In this document: piece after piece, positions 55,882-64,000 of the stretch
Layout of the letters: every line of letters starts with the position of its first letter
How positions within the stretch are numbered: position 1 is the stretch's first letter
Source of the DNA: Parapedobacter lycopersici
Lineage (GTDB): Bacteria > Bacteroidota > Bacteroidia > Sphingobacteriales > Sphingobacteriaceae
Length of the DNA stretch: 64,000 bases
Assembly: GCF_024643285.1 (NCBI RefSeq)
Contig: NZ_JAMSLW010000001.1
Span: 555,239-619,238, forward strand
Direction: 5' to 3'
The notes under the pieces: generated by a model
What the model was told of the DNA's origin: nothing
The model's database searches: none
The model's input: the letters and a program-made list of their open reading frames with translations, nothing else
Translations under genes and position numbers: made by a program

Positions 55882-55910
55882 GGGGCACGTAGTGCCCCCT
55901 TTACCATGCA

Positions 55911-56981
55911 ATGAGTATAATAAACACGTTCAGGTATCCTAACGCATTCAGGCTGGAGAGTGGAAAACACCTCCAGAACCTGGAGATCGCTTACCACACT
56001 TACGGACAGTTAAATGCCGCAAAAGACAATGTGGTGTGGGTCTGTCATGCGTTAACGGGTAACTCCGACGTGTTCGATTGGTGGCCCGGCCTATTCGGTA
56101 CCCAGGACCTGTTCAATCCGCGTGAGTATTTCATCATTTGCGCCAATGTCATCGGATCACCATACGGCACCACCAATCCGCTCAGCACCAATCCGGTCAC
56201 GGGTCAGCCTTTTTATTTGTCTTTTCCGCAATTTACGGTCCGCGACCTGGCCACCGCACACCAGCTGCTGGCCGATCACCTGGGCATCGAAAAGATCGCG
56301 CTGGCTATCGGTGGGTCCCTGGGCGGCCAGCAGGCGCTGGAGTGGGCAATTAACGATCCGGAGCGGATTGACAGACTGGTGCTGATGGCAACGAATGCGG
56401 TGCATTCGCCGTGGGGTATTGCGTTCAATGAAAGTCAGCGGATGGCCATTAGCACAGACCGCACATTTTATGCGAACAGACCAGATGGCGGTGCCAGCGG
56501 ACTGAAAACAGCAAGGAGTATTGCCCTGCTATCATACAGGGGATACGAAACCTATGCAGCCACTCAATCGGAGACTACACAGGAGAAACAGGATGATTTC
56601 AGAGCCTCTTCCTATCAGCGTTACCAGGGTGAAAAACTGGTCAAACGGTTTAATGCATACAGCTACTGGTACCTCAGCAAAGCCATGGACGGCCATCATG
56701 TGGGACGGGGGCGACAAGGCGGTACTCCGGCAGCACTGCACAGGGTAAGAGCAAGCACACTGGTAATCGGCATCAGCACGGACCTGCTGTTTCCGGTTCA
56801 GGAACAAAAGTTAATTGCCAGTCACATTCCCGGCGCGGTGTATACTGAAATCAGTTCCATCTACGGACATGACGGCTTTTTGGTTGAAACAGGACGCATT
56901 ACCGAGGAGATTTCCGCCTTCCTAAGGCATACCACCGGGGAACGGCAACCGGTCCGAATTCCTTCCCACCAGTTTGTATAA
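55911..56981 (+). CDS. metX: Homoserine O-acetyltransferase
   Basis: 356 residues. Alpha/beta hydrolase fold acyltransferase that acetylates homoserine (with acetyl-CoA). Catalytic Ser in IGGSLGGQQALEW (about 131), Asp and His near the C-terminus (DLLFPVQEQK and YGHDGFLVE). N-terminal NVVWVCHALTGNSD (about 38-51) forms the oxyanion region. A serine acetyltransferase-like role is unlikely given the MetX signature. It lies 30 bases after metY and precedes hom, giving the substrate for MetY. Confidence 0.95.
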   Translation: MSIINTFRYPNAFRLESGKHLQNLEIAYHTYGQLNAAKDNVVWVCHALTGNSDVFDWWPGLFGTQDLFNPREYFIICANVIGSPYGTTNPLSTNPVTGQPFYLSFPQFTVRDLATAHQLLADHLGIEKIALAIGGSLGGQQALEWAINDPERIDRLVLMATNAVHSPWGIAFNESQRMAISTDRTFYANRPDGGASGLKTARSIALLSYRGYETYAATQSETTQEKQDDFRASSYQRYQGEKLVKRFNAYSYWYLSKAMDGHHVGRGRQGGTPAALHRVRASTLVIGISTDLLFPVQEQKLIASHIPGAVYTEISSIYGHDGFLVETGRITEEISAFLRHTTGERQPVRIPSHQFV

Positions 56982-57019
56982 TTAAGATCAATAAATACCG
57001 ATAACCGCACACGACAACT

Positions 57020-58201
57020 ATGAGTAAACAATTAACCCTTGGCTTCTTTGGTTTTGGGGTCGTTGGACAGGGACTATACGACATTATCAAAACAAAGCAT
57101 CTCAACCTGACCGTTAAACGGTTCGTCATTAAACATCCCGATAAAAAACGAACGCTTCCCGCCGAATTATTTACAACCGATCCGGATGCCGTGCTCCAAG
57201 ACCCGGAAATTAACACGGTTGTTGAGTTAATCGACGATGCCGACGCCGCTTTTGATATCGTATCGCGTGCACTGCGGTCCGGAAAAAACGCCGTATCGGC
57301 CAATAAGAAAATGATTGCCACGCACCTGACCGAACTGATTGCCATTCAGCAGCAATACGGCACCAGCCTACTCTATGAGGGAGCGGTGTGTGGGAGCATC
57401 CCCATCATCCGGAACCTGGAAGAATATTATGACAATGAGCTGCTTCATTCCGTAAGCGGCATTTTCAATGGTTCGTCTAATTATATTCTTTCCAAGATCT
57501 TCAATGAAGACCTGGAATACGGCACTGCACTGAAACAGGCGCAGGATCTCGGCTTTGCGGAAACTGACCCAACGCTTGATGTCGGTGGTTTTGACCCCAA
57601 GTTCAAGCTGGCCATTATCGCATCCCATGCTTATGGCTTATACCTTGACCCCGATACAATCCTGAACATCGGCATCGACAAACTGGCTCCTTCCGATATC
57701 CGATTCGCACGGGAAAAGAATTTCAAGATCAAATTGATACCAACAGCCCGCGAAATTGATGACCGCGCCGTCATCCTGTATGTATTGCCCAAACTCGTGA
57801 CACCGGCCAATATCCTGTACAATGTCGAAAATGAATACAACGGGGTATTAGTTAAGGCTGCCTTTGCCGATGAACAGTTTTTTTACGGAAAAGGTGCCGG
57901 CGGGCACCCTACCGGCTCAGCGGTCATGTCAGACATCACAGCGCTGCGGTACGATTACAAGTACGAATATAAAAAACACCTCGGAGCCGGCAGCTTACGG
58001 TACAGCACGGACTGGGAGATCCAGGTATACCTGCGTTACGAAGATGATGAACTGATCAATAAACTGGAATTCTCGTCCATTACCGAACGCTATTATGCCC
58101 AGGATTTCAAATACATTATTGGCCGGGTAAATCTCGGCAACATATTGAAAAATAAGGAGTCCATAAACAGCAACGGGGTCTTTATTGCGGAGATTGCCTA
58201 A
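57020..58201 (+). CDS. hom: Homoserine dehydrogenase
   Basis: 393 residues. NAD(P) motif FGFGVVGQGLYDII (about 9-22), then ANKKMIATHL, the homoserine site GIFNGSSNYILSK (about 152-164), and DPTLDVGGFDPKFKLAIIASHAYG (cited by DPTLDVGGFDPKFKLAII), the catalytic Asp/Lys region. It reduces aspartate semialdehyde to homoserine. It lacks a fused aspartokinase and a clear ACT domain. Third gene of the operon, 39 bases after metX, so the committed homoserine supply is also under the SAM riboswitch. Confidence 0.93.
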   Translation: MSKQLTLGFFGFGVVGQGLYDIIKTKHLNLTVKRFVIKHPDKKRTLPAELFTTDPDAVLQDPEINTVVELIDDADAAFDIVSRALRSGKNAVSANKKMIATHLTELIAIQQQYGTSLLYEGAVCGSIPIIRNLEEYYDNELLHSVSGIFNGSSNYILSKIFNEDLEYGTALKQAQDLGFAETDPTLDVGGFDPKFKLAIIASHAYGLYLDPDTILNIGIDKLAPSDIRFAREKNFKIKLIPTAREIDDRAVILYVLPKLVTPANILYNVENEYNGVLVKAAFADEQFFYGKGAGGHPTGSAVMSDITALRYDYKYEYKKHLGAGSLRYSTDWEIQVYLRYEDDELINKLEFSSITERYYAQDFKYIIGRVNLGNILKNKESINSNGVFIAEIA

Positions 58202-58286
58202 CACGGAGTATACCTACATATCGACAGGTAAGGCCGCTCGGAAAAATTAAAATAAAAAAAACATAACGGATATTTGTGTATTAATA

Positions 58287-58305
58287 TTTTGTATATTGTA
58301 CAAAA
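58287..58305 (+). promoter_or_regulatory. Inverted repeat at the promoter of the 62-aa membrane protein
   Basis: TTTTGTA (58287-58293) and TACAAAA (58299-58305) form a perfect 7-bp repeat with a 5-base spacer, overlapping the TATATTG-like -7 region (58292-58298). It sits 16-34 bases before the ATG at 58321 and may be an operator. Confidence 0.45.
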
Positions 58306-58320
58306 ACACAGATAAACGTT

Positions 58321-58509
58321 ATGCACTATATATTCGCTCTTTTTTTAGCGGTTTCGAGCCATCTTGCATGGGCACAGGACACGAGCAACAGTGTAACAAA
58401 CGACGGAGAAGCGGGGCCTTCTTACGGTTATATTGTACTTGGGGCCATTGTCATTGCCGTAGTTATTTTTATGCTTATCCGCAAGCAGCATAGAAAATTC
58501 AACGAGTAG
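58321..58509 (+). CDS. Small exported single-pass membrane protein
   Basis: 62 residues. N-terminal signal-like segment HYIFALFLAVSSHLAWA with a cleavage site before QDTSN, a short polar region, then a membrane helix YIVLGAIVIAVVIFMLI and a basic tail RKQHRKFNE. The topology predicts a small inner-membrane protein with the tail in the cytoplasm. No family recognised. The promoter area has an inverted repeat, so it is probably regulated. Confidence 0.7.
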   Translation: MHYIFALFLAVSSHLAWAQDTSNSVTNDGEAGPSYGYIVLGAIVIAVVIFMLIRKQHRKFNE

Positions 58510-58525
58510 TTAAATCCATTGATAG

Positions 58526-59950
58526 CTACGCCTCTCGCTTAAGGCCAAATTTCTCGATTTTACTATACAGGTGGCTGCGCTGGATGTCTATTTCATCGGC
58601 CGTTTTGGATACGTTCCAGGCATTCTTTTCAAGTTTGTATTTAATGTATTCTTTTTCCACATGGTCCTTGAAATCCTGGAAGGAACCGAAGTCATCGTAA
58701 TCGGCAACGCTTCCGTTGGACGACGCTGTGACCGGCACATCGGACACACTGGTTGCTTCTGCTGTTTCCATCCTGGCAACCGTCCCAAACGCACCGGGAT
58801 TGGCGAAGGCATGCACATCTTTATCCGTAATGGCTTTATCGCTTAAGATGATCAAGCGTTCCACCATATTCCGAAGCTCCCGGATATTACCTGTCCAGGG
58901 TAGATCCTGCAGTACTTTAATGGCTTCCGCCGTAATTTTCTTTTGGGGTATATTGTATTCTCCGCATATCTCTTCACAGAAATGCGCAGTCAGCACCGGA
59001 ATATCCGCCTTCCGTTCGGTCAATGGTGGTACATGAATCAGAATAACACTGAGGCGGTGGTACAGGTCCATACGGAAATTGCCCGCATCGATCTCTTTCA
59101 GCAGGTCTTTGTTCGTTGCTGCAATAACGCGTACATTAACGGATATTTCCTTTTCGCCGCCAACACGGGTAATCTTATTTTCCTGAAGCGCACGAAGTAC
59201 TTTGGCCTGAGCGGAAAGGCTCATATCTCCGATTTCATCCAGAAAGAGCGTTCCGTTATGCGCCTGTTCAAATTTACCGATACGCTGCTTTACAGCGGAA
59301 GTGAATGAGCCTTTTTCGTGACCGAATAACTCGCTTTCAATCAACTCGGAAGGAATGGCCGCGCAGTTCACTTCGATGAGCGGTGCTCCTGCCCTGCCCG
59401 ACTTTTCATGCAGCCACCGGGCAACCAGTTCTTTACCGCTGCCGTTAGCTCCGGTAACCAATACCCGGGCGTCCGTAGGCGCTACCCGTTCAATCGTATC
59501 CTTAATCCGCATCACGGCTTCAGAGTCACCCAGTATATCACGGGTCTTGCTCACTTTCCGCTTCAGTACCTTGGTTTCAGTTACCAGCGTACCCCGTTCC
59601 AGGGCATTCCGAACCGTAATGAGCAACCGGTTCAGGTCGGGTGGCTTGGATATAAAATCGTATGCACCCTTTTTACTTGCCTCAACGGCCGTTTCAACCG
59701 TGCCATGCCCTGATATCATGATAAATGGCAGATCGGGTTTTATGGCAAGTGCTTCAGTCAGCACTTCCATACCATCCATCTTACTCATTTTGATATCACA
59801 GAGCACCAGGTCGATATCATCTTTCTTAATAATGGCCAATCCATCGATACCATTGTCCGTATCAGTTACCTTATAATCCTCGTATTCCAGGATCTCACGC
59901 AATGTACTCCGAATGGCCCGCTCATCGTCTATAATCAGTATTTTGGTCAT
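58526..59950 (-). CDS. Sigma-54-dependent response regulator, NtrC family
   Basis: 474 residues. Receiver domain with D52 in [16 protein letters not shown]+ domain (about 135-370) with Walker A GANGSGKE (167-174, Gly-Asn instead of the usual Glu-Ser), Walker [12 protein letters not shown], and the sigma-54-contacting loop GSFTSA (214-219) instead of GAFTGA. A Fis-type helix-turn-helix lies at the C-terminus ([26 protein letters not shown]). No cognate kinase is adjacent. The sigma-54-type promoter of lon at 15058-15074 is a possible target. Confidence 0.93.
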   Translation of the reverse strand: MTKILIIDDERAIRSTLREILEYEDYKVTDTDNGIDGLAIIKKDDIDLVLCDIKMSKMDGMEVLTEALAIKPDLPFIMISGHGTVETAVEASKKGAYDFISKPPDLNRLLITVRNALERGTLVTETKVLKRKVSKTRDILGDSEAVMRIKDTIERVAPTDARVLVTGANGSGKELVARWLHEKSGRAGAPLIEVNCAAIPSELIESELFGHEKGSFTSAVKQRIGKFEQAHNGTLFLDEIGDMSLSAQAKVLRALQENKITRVGGEKEISVNVRVIAATNKDLLKEIDAGNFRMDLYHRLSVILIHVPPLTERKADIPVLTAHFCEEICGEYNIPQKKITAEAIKVLQDLPWTGNIRELRNMVERLIILSDKAITDKDVHAFANPGAFGTVARMETAEATSVSDVPVTASSNGSVADYDDFGSFQDFKDHVEKEYIKYKLEKNAWNVSKTADEIDIQRSHLYSKIEKFGLKREA

Positions 59951-59965
59951 TTTCCGTTGTTTTCC

Positions 59966-60357
59966 TAAATAAAAGCAAACCCTATAAGCCGGATTCTGTC
60001 TCCCGGTAAACCGGGACTTCTATCATTTATCTTGGCTTACCATCACTGGTAAGCTCCAGCGGCTTACCCGTTGCGGTTCCCACCGGAGGTGGAATGGAGC
60101 GAGCAACTCCCGGACCGCAACCTATTTAGCCTTTCAACCCCCGGGGTTTACCGCGATGCGTGTCACCACGCAAAGCCGTGGGCTCTTACCCCGCGTTTTC
60201 ACCCTTGCCCCAGCGTGTGCCGGGGCGGTCTGTTTTCTGTGGCACTTTCCGTACCCCGACCGATGTCGGAATCCTTCCCGTTAGGAAGCGGGGTGCTCTG
60301 TGTTGTCCGGACTTTCCTCCCCGGCTTTTATACCGGAGCGATAGAACAGGTCTGCTT
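59966..60357 (-). ncRNA. rnpB: RNase P RNA (class A)
   Basis: The minus strand has the hallmark core GGAGGAAAGTCCGGAC, then ACACAGAGCA with C-GGG-A stems, ACAGAAA, and the 3' AGAATCCGGCTTATAGG segment. The P1 helix pairs the first nine bases (60349-60357) with the last nine (59973-59981). Size about 390 bases, typical of bacterial class A, the catalytic RNA that trims tRNA 5' ends. The 3' end is followed by a T-rich run. A TATCTTTG box (60363-60370) sits just upstream on the minus strand. Confidence 0.96.
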
Positions 60358-60362
60358 TGCTA

Positions 60363-60370
60363 CAAAGATA
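60363..60370 (-). promoter_or_regulatory. Promoter -7 box of rnpB
   Basis: TATCTTTG on the minus strand, ending about six bases before the predicted 5' end of the RNA. Confidence 0.75.
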
Positions 60371-60442
60371 CAATTTTTGTCTGTTATTGTTTGTTTCCGC
60401 GATCACGGCATTTTGCGATAGCATGGGATGGTAGTTGCATGG

Positions 60443-61708
60443 TTATCGATTTGTTTTGTAGAATTTCGCACCGAAAAGGAAGATTACCAAATAGCAGATA
60501 ATAGGCAGGTAATAGGCTGTGGCCACGTCCTGATCCGCTATCTTACCCATTAGAAATGGAAATATCGCTGCTCCGACAACCCCCATCACGATAAAGGATG
60601 ATGCCTGTTGGGTATGTGGACCAAGGTCTTTAAGTCCCAGACTGAATATCGTTGGGAACATGATACTGAAAAAGAAGTTAAGCATCAATAGGGCGGCAAA
60701 AGAGGGCCATCCCAGGCTCTGTCCGATAATGATACACATGAACACATTACATGCCGCGAAGGTGGCCAGCAGCCTGTTTGGAGCGATGTACCGCATCAGG
60801 AAAGTACCCACAAACCGGCCCACGGTCATCATCACCATGCTAAGTGCAAAATAATAACCGGCCAGTTCATCGGTAAATCCCATTTTTTCATGGCCATAGT
60901 TGATAAAAAACGCCCAGGTACCGCCCTGTGCTGCCGCGTTGAAAAACTGCGCAACAATAGCCCATATAAAATGTCGATGCTGAAACAGCCGTTTCGGGGC
61001 AGACAGTACGGCGGATTGTTCATCCCCTTCCACCTCATGGCCAAGCGTTGGTACCCGTAAAAAGCTGAACATAACCGCAACCAGGGATATGGCAACGCCG
61101 ATGCCGATGTACAGCATTTCAATGGAAGTTAAGCTGCCAGGCGCCCCAATATTTCCGCTCAGGATAAAGTAACTGCCCAGCAGCGGCCCGATAATGGTGC
61201 CCAGGCCATTGAATGACTGAGCAAAATTGATGCGCCGGTCACTGGATTCCTGTTTACCCAACGCGGCCACAAATGGATGGGCTACGGTTTCCAGCGTTGC
61301 CAGGCCGCAGGCCAATATAAACAGGGCTATCCGGAAGAAACCGAACGATTCGGCACCTGCCGCAGGGACAAAGAGAAAGGCCCCTATTGCATAGAGTGAT
61401 AATCCCAGCAGCACTCCGTTTTTATAGCCGAAGCGTTTCATGAACATCCCTGCGGGAATCCCCATAACCGCGTATGCTCCAAAGATGGAGAACTGGACGA
61501 GCCCCGACTCGGCTTTGGATACGCCCAGCACGTTCTGAAAATGTTTATTCAACACATCACCCATCGTGATGGCGATCCCCCAGAGCATGAAAAGCAGGGT
61601 AACAAATCCAAATACTACCCAGTACCTGCGTTCCGTTAATTTGGCTGTACCCGCCTGAGGCTTGTCTGCGGCGGAAGGGATTCCTGCTGATGTGGTGTTG
61701 TGATCCAT
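60443..61708 (-). CDS. Sugar MFS transporter, FucP-like
   Basis: 421 residues from MDHNTTSAGIPSAADKP at 61708. Twelve hydrophobic helices. The first helix region reads FGFVTLLFMLWGIAITMGDVLNKHFQ, with the FucP-family pattern W-G-x-x-x-x-x-x-D-x-x-x-x-x-F-Q, and the loop has GIPAGMFMKRFGYKNGV. FucP-type proteins take up hexoses such as fucose, glucose or N-acetylglucosamine with protons. It follows the Gfo/Idh/MocA gene on the same strand after 49 bases, so the pair may handle a sugar or sugar acid. Confidence 0.88.
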   Translation of the reverse strand: MDHNTTSAGIPSAADKPQAGTAKLTERRYWVVFGFVTLLFMLWGIAITMGDVLNKHFQNVLGVSKAESGLVQFSIFGAYAVMGIPAGMFMKRFGYKNGVLLGLSLYAIGAFLFVPAAGAESFGFFRIALFILACGLATLETVAHPFVAALGKQESSDRRINFAQSFNGLGTIIGPLLGSYFILSGNIGAPGSLTSIEMLYIGIGVAISLVAVMFSFLRVPTLGHEVEGDEQSAVLSAPKRLFQHRHFIWAIVAQFFNAAAQGGTWAFFINYGHEKMGFTDELAGYYFALSMVMMTVGRFVGTFLMRYIAPNRLLATFAACNVFMCIIIGQSLGWPSFAALLMLNFFFSIMFPTIFSLGLKDLGPHTQQASSFIVMGVVGAAIFPFLMGKIADQDVATAYYLPIICYLVIFLFGAKFYKTNR

Positions 61709-61757
61709 TACTTCAGATTTATTGGCTATTGCGATTGGCCAAATATAATAAACCGTT

Positions 61758-62846
61758 TTAGCAATCCAACAATTTTTCGTTATCCAGCACAATGGTCCGT
61801 TTCTCCCGCCAGCTTTGCTCCGCCAGTTCAATTATCCGGATGACATTGCGTGCGGCGGTTGCAGTCACCGCCAGTGCGGCGCGGCCACGTACGGCATCAC
61901 ACACATTACGGTAGAATGCCGGATAATCGCCACGTTCGCTTTCCACATAGGCAATGTGGTCGGCACCGTCTTCCAGCACATTCAGTTTTCCCCATATTGC
62001 TTCCGGTTCTTTTCCCCATTCAGGGTCTCCCAGCGGGGACGCACCTGCTTTCAACGCGGCTTCCTGGGGGTCGATACCATATTTCACAAATGCACCCTGC
62101 AATCCGTACAGGGCGTAACGCGGCGATGGTTCTTTGACCAGCATGGAGCTTTTCAGGGTAACCTTAAGTTGGGGATAGTGCAGAATCAGTTCAAAATCAT
62201 CCACGGCCTGTGCACCTGGTCGTTGCATGCGCAGGTCGGCATTAATGGCTTCCGGTATGCCGAATAACTGTAACGATTGGTCGATCAGGTGGGCGCCCAG
62301 ATCATATAGGATACCTGACCCGGGCAGGTTCATTTCACGCCACGCGTTTTCCTTCAGCGTATTACGGAAACGGTCGTACCTGGCTTCGAAAGAGACCAGC
62401 TCCCCCAGCCTACCGCCCGCTATTATTTTTTTGATGGTCAGGTAATCGCTGTTCCAGCGGGCATTGTGATACACGCTGAGTAAACGGTTATGCCTTCGGG
62501 CCAATGCAATAAGCTCGTCCGCCTCGGCCGAGGTATTGGTAAATGGTTTTTCCACCACAACATGTTTACCGGCCGATAATGCTGCTTTGGCTAACGCGTA
62601 GTGAACATCATTTGAAGTCGCGATCACAATTAGATCGATATCATCGGCATGGATAATCTCCTCCGCAGCCGTTACGCCGGTCGCATCCGGATATCGCGTT
62701 GCCAATAGCTCCTGCTGGTCGGGTCTTCTGGCTGTTACCTTAAGCAACCGCAGTCCGTCAACCGCACTGATTGTCGGCGCATGGAAAACCTGGCCGGCCA
62801 TGCCGAAGCCGATGAGGCCTACGTTTATTTTTCTTGCTGGCTGCAT
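61758..62846 (-). CDS. Gfo/Idh/MocA-family oxidoreductase
   Basis: 362 residues from the ATG at 62846, which overlaps the argS stop (TGATG). N-terminal Rossmann domain with VGLIGFGMAGQVFHAPTI (about 9-26), conserved EKPFTNTSAEADEL (about 99-112, the catalytic-like EKP) and SVYHNARWNSDYLTIKKII, then the alpha/beta C-terminal domain with GSGILYDLGAHLIDQSLQLFG (cited by GILYDLGAHLIDQ). NAD(P)-dependent enzymes of sugar or inositol metabolism. Substrate unknown; the FucP-like transporter follows. Confidence 0.93.
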   Translation of the reverse strand: MQPARKINVGLIGFGMAGQVFHAPTISAVDGLRLLKVTARRPDQQELLATRYPDATGVTAAEEIIHADDIDLIVIATSNDVHYALAKAALSAGKHVVVEKPFTNTSAEADELIALARRHNRLLSVYHNARWNSDYLTIKKIIAGGRLGELVSFEARYDRFRNTLKENAWREMNLPGSGILYDLGAHLIDQSLQLFGIPEAINADLRMQRPGAQAVDDFELILHYPQLKVTLKSSMLVKEPSPRYALYGLQGAFVKYGIDPQEAALKAGASPLGDPEWGKEPEAIWGKLNVLEDGADHIAYVESERGDYPAFYRNVCDAVRGRAALAVTATAARNVIRIIELAEQSWREKRTIVLDNEKLLDC

Positions 62847-64000
62847 CACATCCGTTCTGGTACTTCAATACCCAGTAATTTCATCCCGTCGGCAATGACA
62901 CGGGCTGTGGCTGCCGAAAGGTTCATTCTAAAATCACGGACATTCCCATCCTCCGCCTTCAGTATGGATTCCTCGTGGTAGAATTTATTATATTGTTTCG
63001 CCACGTCGTAAATGTAATTGGCCAGCTGGGCCGGACTGAATTCCCTTGCAGCCGATTCAATTACGGCAGGATAATTACCCAGCAACTGAATCAGGTCCCG
63101 TTCAGCCGGCGCAAGTACCGTGAGGAGTTCAATAATTGACTGCGAACCATAGTCCCCTTTCGTCAATACCGATTTAATGCGTGCATGGGTGTATTGAATA
63201 AACGGGCCGGTGTGCCCCTGAAAATCAATGGATTCATTCGGATCAAAAAGCAGGCGCTTCTTCGGTTCAACCTTCAGCAGAAAATACTTAAGTGCTCCCA
63301 TGCCAATGATGTGGTACAGGTGGGCCTTTTCCGTTGCTGCAAGCCCCTCTGTCTTTCCGAGTTCTTCCGTACGTTTGCGGGCAGTATCCTCCATTTCATC
63401 CATCAGGTCATCCGCATCGACCACGGTACCTTCCCGTGATTTCATCTTTCCTGAAGGGAGGTCGACCATCCCATAGGACAGGTGGAACAGGCCGTCTGCC
63501 CATGATTTGCCCAGCTTTTTCAGTATCAGAAACAACACCTTGAAGTGGTAATCCTGTTCGTTGCCCACCACATAAATGGATTCATCTACACCAAAATCAT
63601 CATACTTCAGCTGTGCCGTCCCCAAATCCTGTGTGATATATACCGACGTTCCGTCGCCCCGGAGTACCAGCTTTTCATCCAGTCCATCGGCCGTCAGATC
63701 GATCCAGACCGATTGGTCTTCTTTTCTGTAAAACACGCCTTTATCAAGCCCTTCCTTAATCAGATCTTTACCTAACAGGTAGGTGTCGGATTCGTAATAA
63801 TATTGATCAAAGTCGACGCCCAGACGCTGATAAGTTTCCTCAAACCCCTGATATACCCATCCATTCATGGTTTTCCAGAGTGTAATCACTTCCGGGTCCC
63901 CAGCCTCCCAACGCCGAAGCAGCTCCTGCGCGTCCCGGATTAAGGGAGCATTCTTCTTAGCCTCCTCCTCACTTTGGCCCGCTGCTTTCAGTGCATCAAT
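62846..64000 (-). CDS. argS: Arginyl-tRNA synthetase, C-terminal part (cut by window edge)
   Basis: The frame stays open to the window end, so the N-terminus is missing; about 384 residues are visible. Features: MNGWVYQGFEETYQRLG, LVLRGDGTSVYITQDLGTAQLKYDDF (cited by DGTSVYITQDLGTA), YGMVDLPSGKMKSREG with the KMSK-like KMKSR loop, and the C-terminal DALR anticodon-binding domain with FIQYTHARIKSVL and LSAATARVIADGMKLLGIEVPERM. It charges tRNA-Arg. Its stop overlaps the next gene's start on the minus strand. Confidence 0.96.
   Translation of the reverse strand: MDALKAAGQSEEEAKKNAPLIRDAQELLRRWEAGDPEVITLWKTMNGWVYQGFEETYQRLGVDFDQYYYESDTYLLGKDLIKEGLDKGVFYRKEDQSVWIDLTADGLDEKLVLRGDGTSVYITQDLGTAQLKYDDFGVDESIYVVGNEQDYHFKVLFLILKKLGKSWADGLFHLSYGMVDLPSGKMKSREGTVVDADDLMDEMEDTARKRTEELGKTEGLAATEKAHLYHIIGMGALKYFLLKVEPKKRLLFDPNESIDFQGHTGPFIQYTHARIKSVLTKGDYGSQSIIELLTVLAPAERDLIQLLGNYPAVIESAAREFSPAQLANYIYDVAKQYNKFYHEESILKAEDGNVRDFRMNLSAATARVIADGMKLLGIEVPERM

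Noticed and set aside
60071-60501. Plus-strand open frames of 113 and 116 codons
   Set aside because: They lie antisense to rnpB, whose conserved structure explains the sequence.

Overview
The window reads as chromosomal DNA of a Bacteroidota bacterium, most likely from the Sphingobacteriales (relatives of Pedobacter, Sphingobacterium and Parapedobacter; the genus is a guess). The evidence is Bacteroidota-type promoters (TTTG, about 19-20 bases, TAnnTTTG) in front of many genes, families nearly confined to the phylum (DUF4783, DUF3276/PUR-alpha, a TIGR02757-like protein, a probable DUF4905 protein), a type III glutamine synthetase, an archaeal/eukaryote-type prolyl-tRNA synthetase and many outer-membrane proteins and lipoproteins. 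Base composition is balanced and even. I see no insertion sequence, prophage, CRISPR array, integrase or tRNA gene.

Layout. 1-4.6 kb: C-terminus of a universal stress protein, a two-cluster ferredoxin divergent from a LuxC-type acyl-CoA reductase, a small conserved protein with FtsE, then grpE-dnaJ. 4.6-6.1 kb: an outer-membrane beta-barrel gene behind a motif-rich upstream region, then a geneless stretch that holds a candidate small RNA. 6.1-11.6 kb (minus strand): nuoD, nuoC, pdxH, an M48 protease, plsY, nadC and a DUF4783 protein. 11.9-20.9 kb: gpmI with a lipoprotein gene, a TPR protein, lon behind a sigma-54-type promoter, a CNNM/CorC protein, pyrF and a glycerate dehydrogenase-like gene. 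20.9-25.5 kb (minus): TIGR02757-like protein, a trans-sulfuration enzyme, an epimerase-like protein and proS. 25.8-34.3 kb: a Gly/Trp/Tyr-rich lipoprotein, an OmpP1/FadL barrel, dps, nfeD, a DUF4905-like protein, a LysM protein, uridine kinase and scoAB. 34.4-38.6 kb is the most accessory part: a tiny Cys-rich protein, a degenerate receiver-like protein, an AraC regulator, an MFS transporter and an AlbA_2 protein. 38.6-43.2 kb: a lipoprotein, SCO and cytochrome c genes, fabG, a LuxE-type acyl-protein synthetase, a zinc metallopeptidase and a PUR-alpha protein. 43.5-51 kb: a LiaF-like membrane protein with a LytS/LytTR two-component pair, a class C beta-lactamase-like hydrolase and an ABC exporter. 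51.3-58.2 kb: glnN and a SAM-riboswitch-controlled metY-metX-hom operon. 58.3-64 kb: a small membrane protein, a sigma-54 activator, rnpB (RNase P RNA), a sugar MFS transporter, a Gfo/Idh/MocA oxidoreductase and argS, which is cut by the window edge.

Most of the content is housekeeping. The points most worth a second look are the candidate small RNA at 5889-5957, the sigma-54-type promoter of lon, the three-way-junction terminator at 14015-14082, the helically phased 11-bp repeats at 23103-23160, the leaderless Cys-rich mini-protein at 34465, the LuxC and LuxE homologues without luciferase genes, and nuoCD standing apart from the other complex I genes. I found no clear undescribed multi-gene system.
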